This document shows, piece after piece, positions 5,548-5,996 of a stretch of DNA of 5,996 bases; within the stretch, counting starts at the first letter, position 1; the number at the start of each line of letters is the position of its first letter. The stretch is taken from NCBI GenBank assembly GCA_031261015.1, contig JAISKG010000254.1:1-5996 (forward strand), written 5' to 3'. The notes beneath the pieces are model-generated. The model was not told where the DNA came from. It worked only from the letters and a program-made list of their open reading frames with translations, and made no database searches. The position numbers and the translations under genes are program-made. The stretch comes from Dysgonamonadaceae bacterium (GTDB taxonomy: Bacteria; Bacteroidota; Bacteroidia; Bacteroidales; Azobacteroidaceae).

Positions 5548-5996
5548 ATGAAACGAAAAACAGTGAAAACCCTCCAACAGTGCGGAAGCTTGCTCCTGCT
5601 CCTCTTAGCTCTGCTAACCGGTGCAAACACGCAGGCCCAAACCCAAACTTGGGCCTCCCCCTGGCAAACCGTCCAGGCTGTCCCGCAAAACGTATTTACC
5701 ATGCCTGGCCAGCAAGTAGTGATTGATGTATTAGGTCCCAGCTCTTTAGGTTACTGCGGCCAACAGGACATCACCCTCAGAATCCTGACGGTGCCGGGTA
5801 CCCTGCAACACGGTACAGCCACCATATCGTATGCCTTAGCTACTTATAAAAAAATCATTTACACGCCTGCCGCCGGCTATACGGGACAAGATCAGTTTCA
5901 GTTCCAAATCTCGTGCGGACGTAGAACTTCTTATGCAACTGTGACTGTCAATATTGCCCAATTACCTGACAATATTATGACTAATGCCTGCCGGAT
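5548..5996 (+). CDS. Secreted cadherin/Ig-like repeat protein, 3' end outside window
   Basis: The ATG at 5548 opens a frame that runs to the window edge with no stop (149 codons). Residues 1-30 are a clear signal peptide: Lys/Arg at 2-4, six consecutive Leu at 15-20, and TQA before Gln31 at the likely cleavage site. The mature part is rich in Gln, Thr and Pro. VPGTLQHGTATIS (82-94) followed by IIYTPAAGYTGQDQFQFQIS (103-122) is the bacterial cadherin-like/Ig-like pattern, the HG-turn then YTPxxGYxGxDxFxF, that occurs in tandem in large surface or secreted adhesins. Cys70 and Cys123 bracket the domain and may pair. In Bacteroidales such proteins are often type IX secretion cargo, but the C-terminal sorting signal would lie beyond the window. 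Codon use (many CTC, CTG, ACC, CAG) looks richer in C than in the upstream genes. The start is supported by the signal peptide; no Shine-Dalgarno is seen. Confidence 0.8.
   Translation, partial: MKRKTVKTLQQCGSLLLLLLALLTGANTQAQTQTWASPWQTVQAVPQNVFTMPGQQVVIDVLGPSSLGYCGQQDITLRILTVPGTLQHGTATISYALATYKKIIYTPAAGYTGQDQFQFQISCGRRTSYATVTVNIAQLPDNIMTNACR

Noticed and set aside
5385..5726. Plus-strand 113-aa ORF overlapping the start of the secreted-protein gene
   Set aside because: It begins in the palindromic repeats, has a low-complexity FKDLK-like part made by the tandem repeat, and competes with a frame that has a clear signal peptide and a cadherin/Ig-like domain.

Overview
The window reads as a chromosomal segment of a Bacteroidota bacterium, most likely of the order Bacteroidales. 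Three things support this. Candidate promoters have the Bacteroidota form (TTG or TTTG, about 20 bp, then TAnnTTTG), Shine-Dalgarno sequences are nearly absent, and the gene families (an N-xx-ER-type peptide MFS transporter, a hemerythrin/LuxR pair, an acidic-loop porin) are of the kind I associate with that group. I cannot name a genus.

Left edge (1-624): the 3' part of a HipA-family Ser/Thr kinase gene, with catalytic and metal-binding aspartates intact. Its 5' end and any HipB partner lie outside the window.

Centre (about 649-3604): a tight three-gene plus-strand unit. It begins with a POT/PTR2 peptide transporter (729-2318). The second gene overlaps it by one base (TGATG) and encodes an RIC/YtfE/ScdA-like hemerythrin di-iron protein (2318-3001). 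After 6 bp comes a LuxR/GerE-type regulator whose N-terminal receiver-like domain lacks the phospho-acceptor aspartate (3008-3604). A reasonable inference is that the di-iron protein senses or repairs damage from NO, oxygen or iron stress, the regulator alters transcription, and the transporter is co-expressed. A separate promoter-like sequence then precedes a signal-peptide-bearing outer-membrane beta-barrel porin (3711-4955).

Right part (4956-5547): 592 bp without a conventional gene, but rich in structure. It holds weak terminator-like hairpins, the best Bacteroidota promoter match in the window (5083-5114), a 45-bp uninterrupted AG dinucleotide tract inside a 48-codon ORF, a 20-bp alternating purine/pyrimidine GC-rich tract, three hairpins and an 18-bp imperfect tandem repeat. 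It leads into a secreted, cadherin/Ig-like repeat protein that starts at 5548 and runs off the window. The AG tract between promoter and surface-protein gene is the most unusual item: gain or loss of one AG unit would change the 48-aa ORF to 124 or 111 codons, and the tract could also act as a length-variable leader element.
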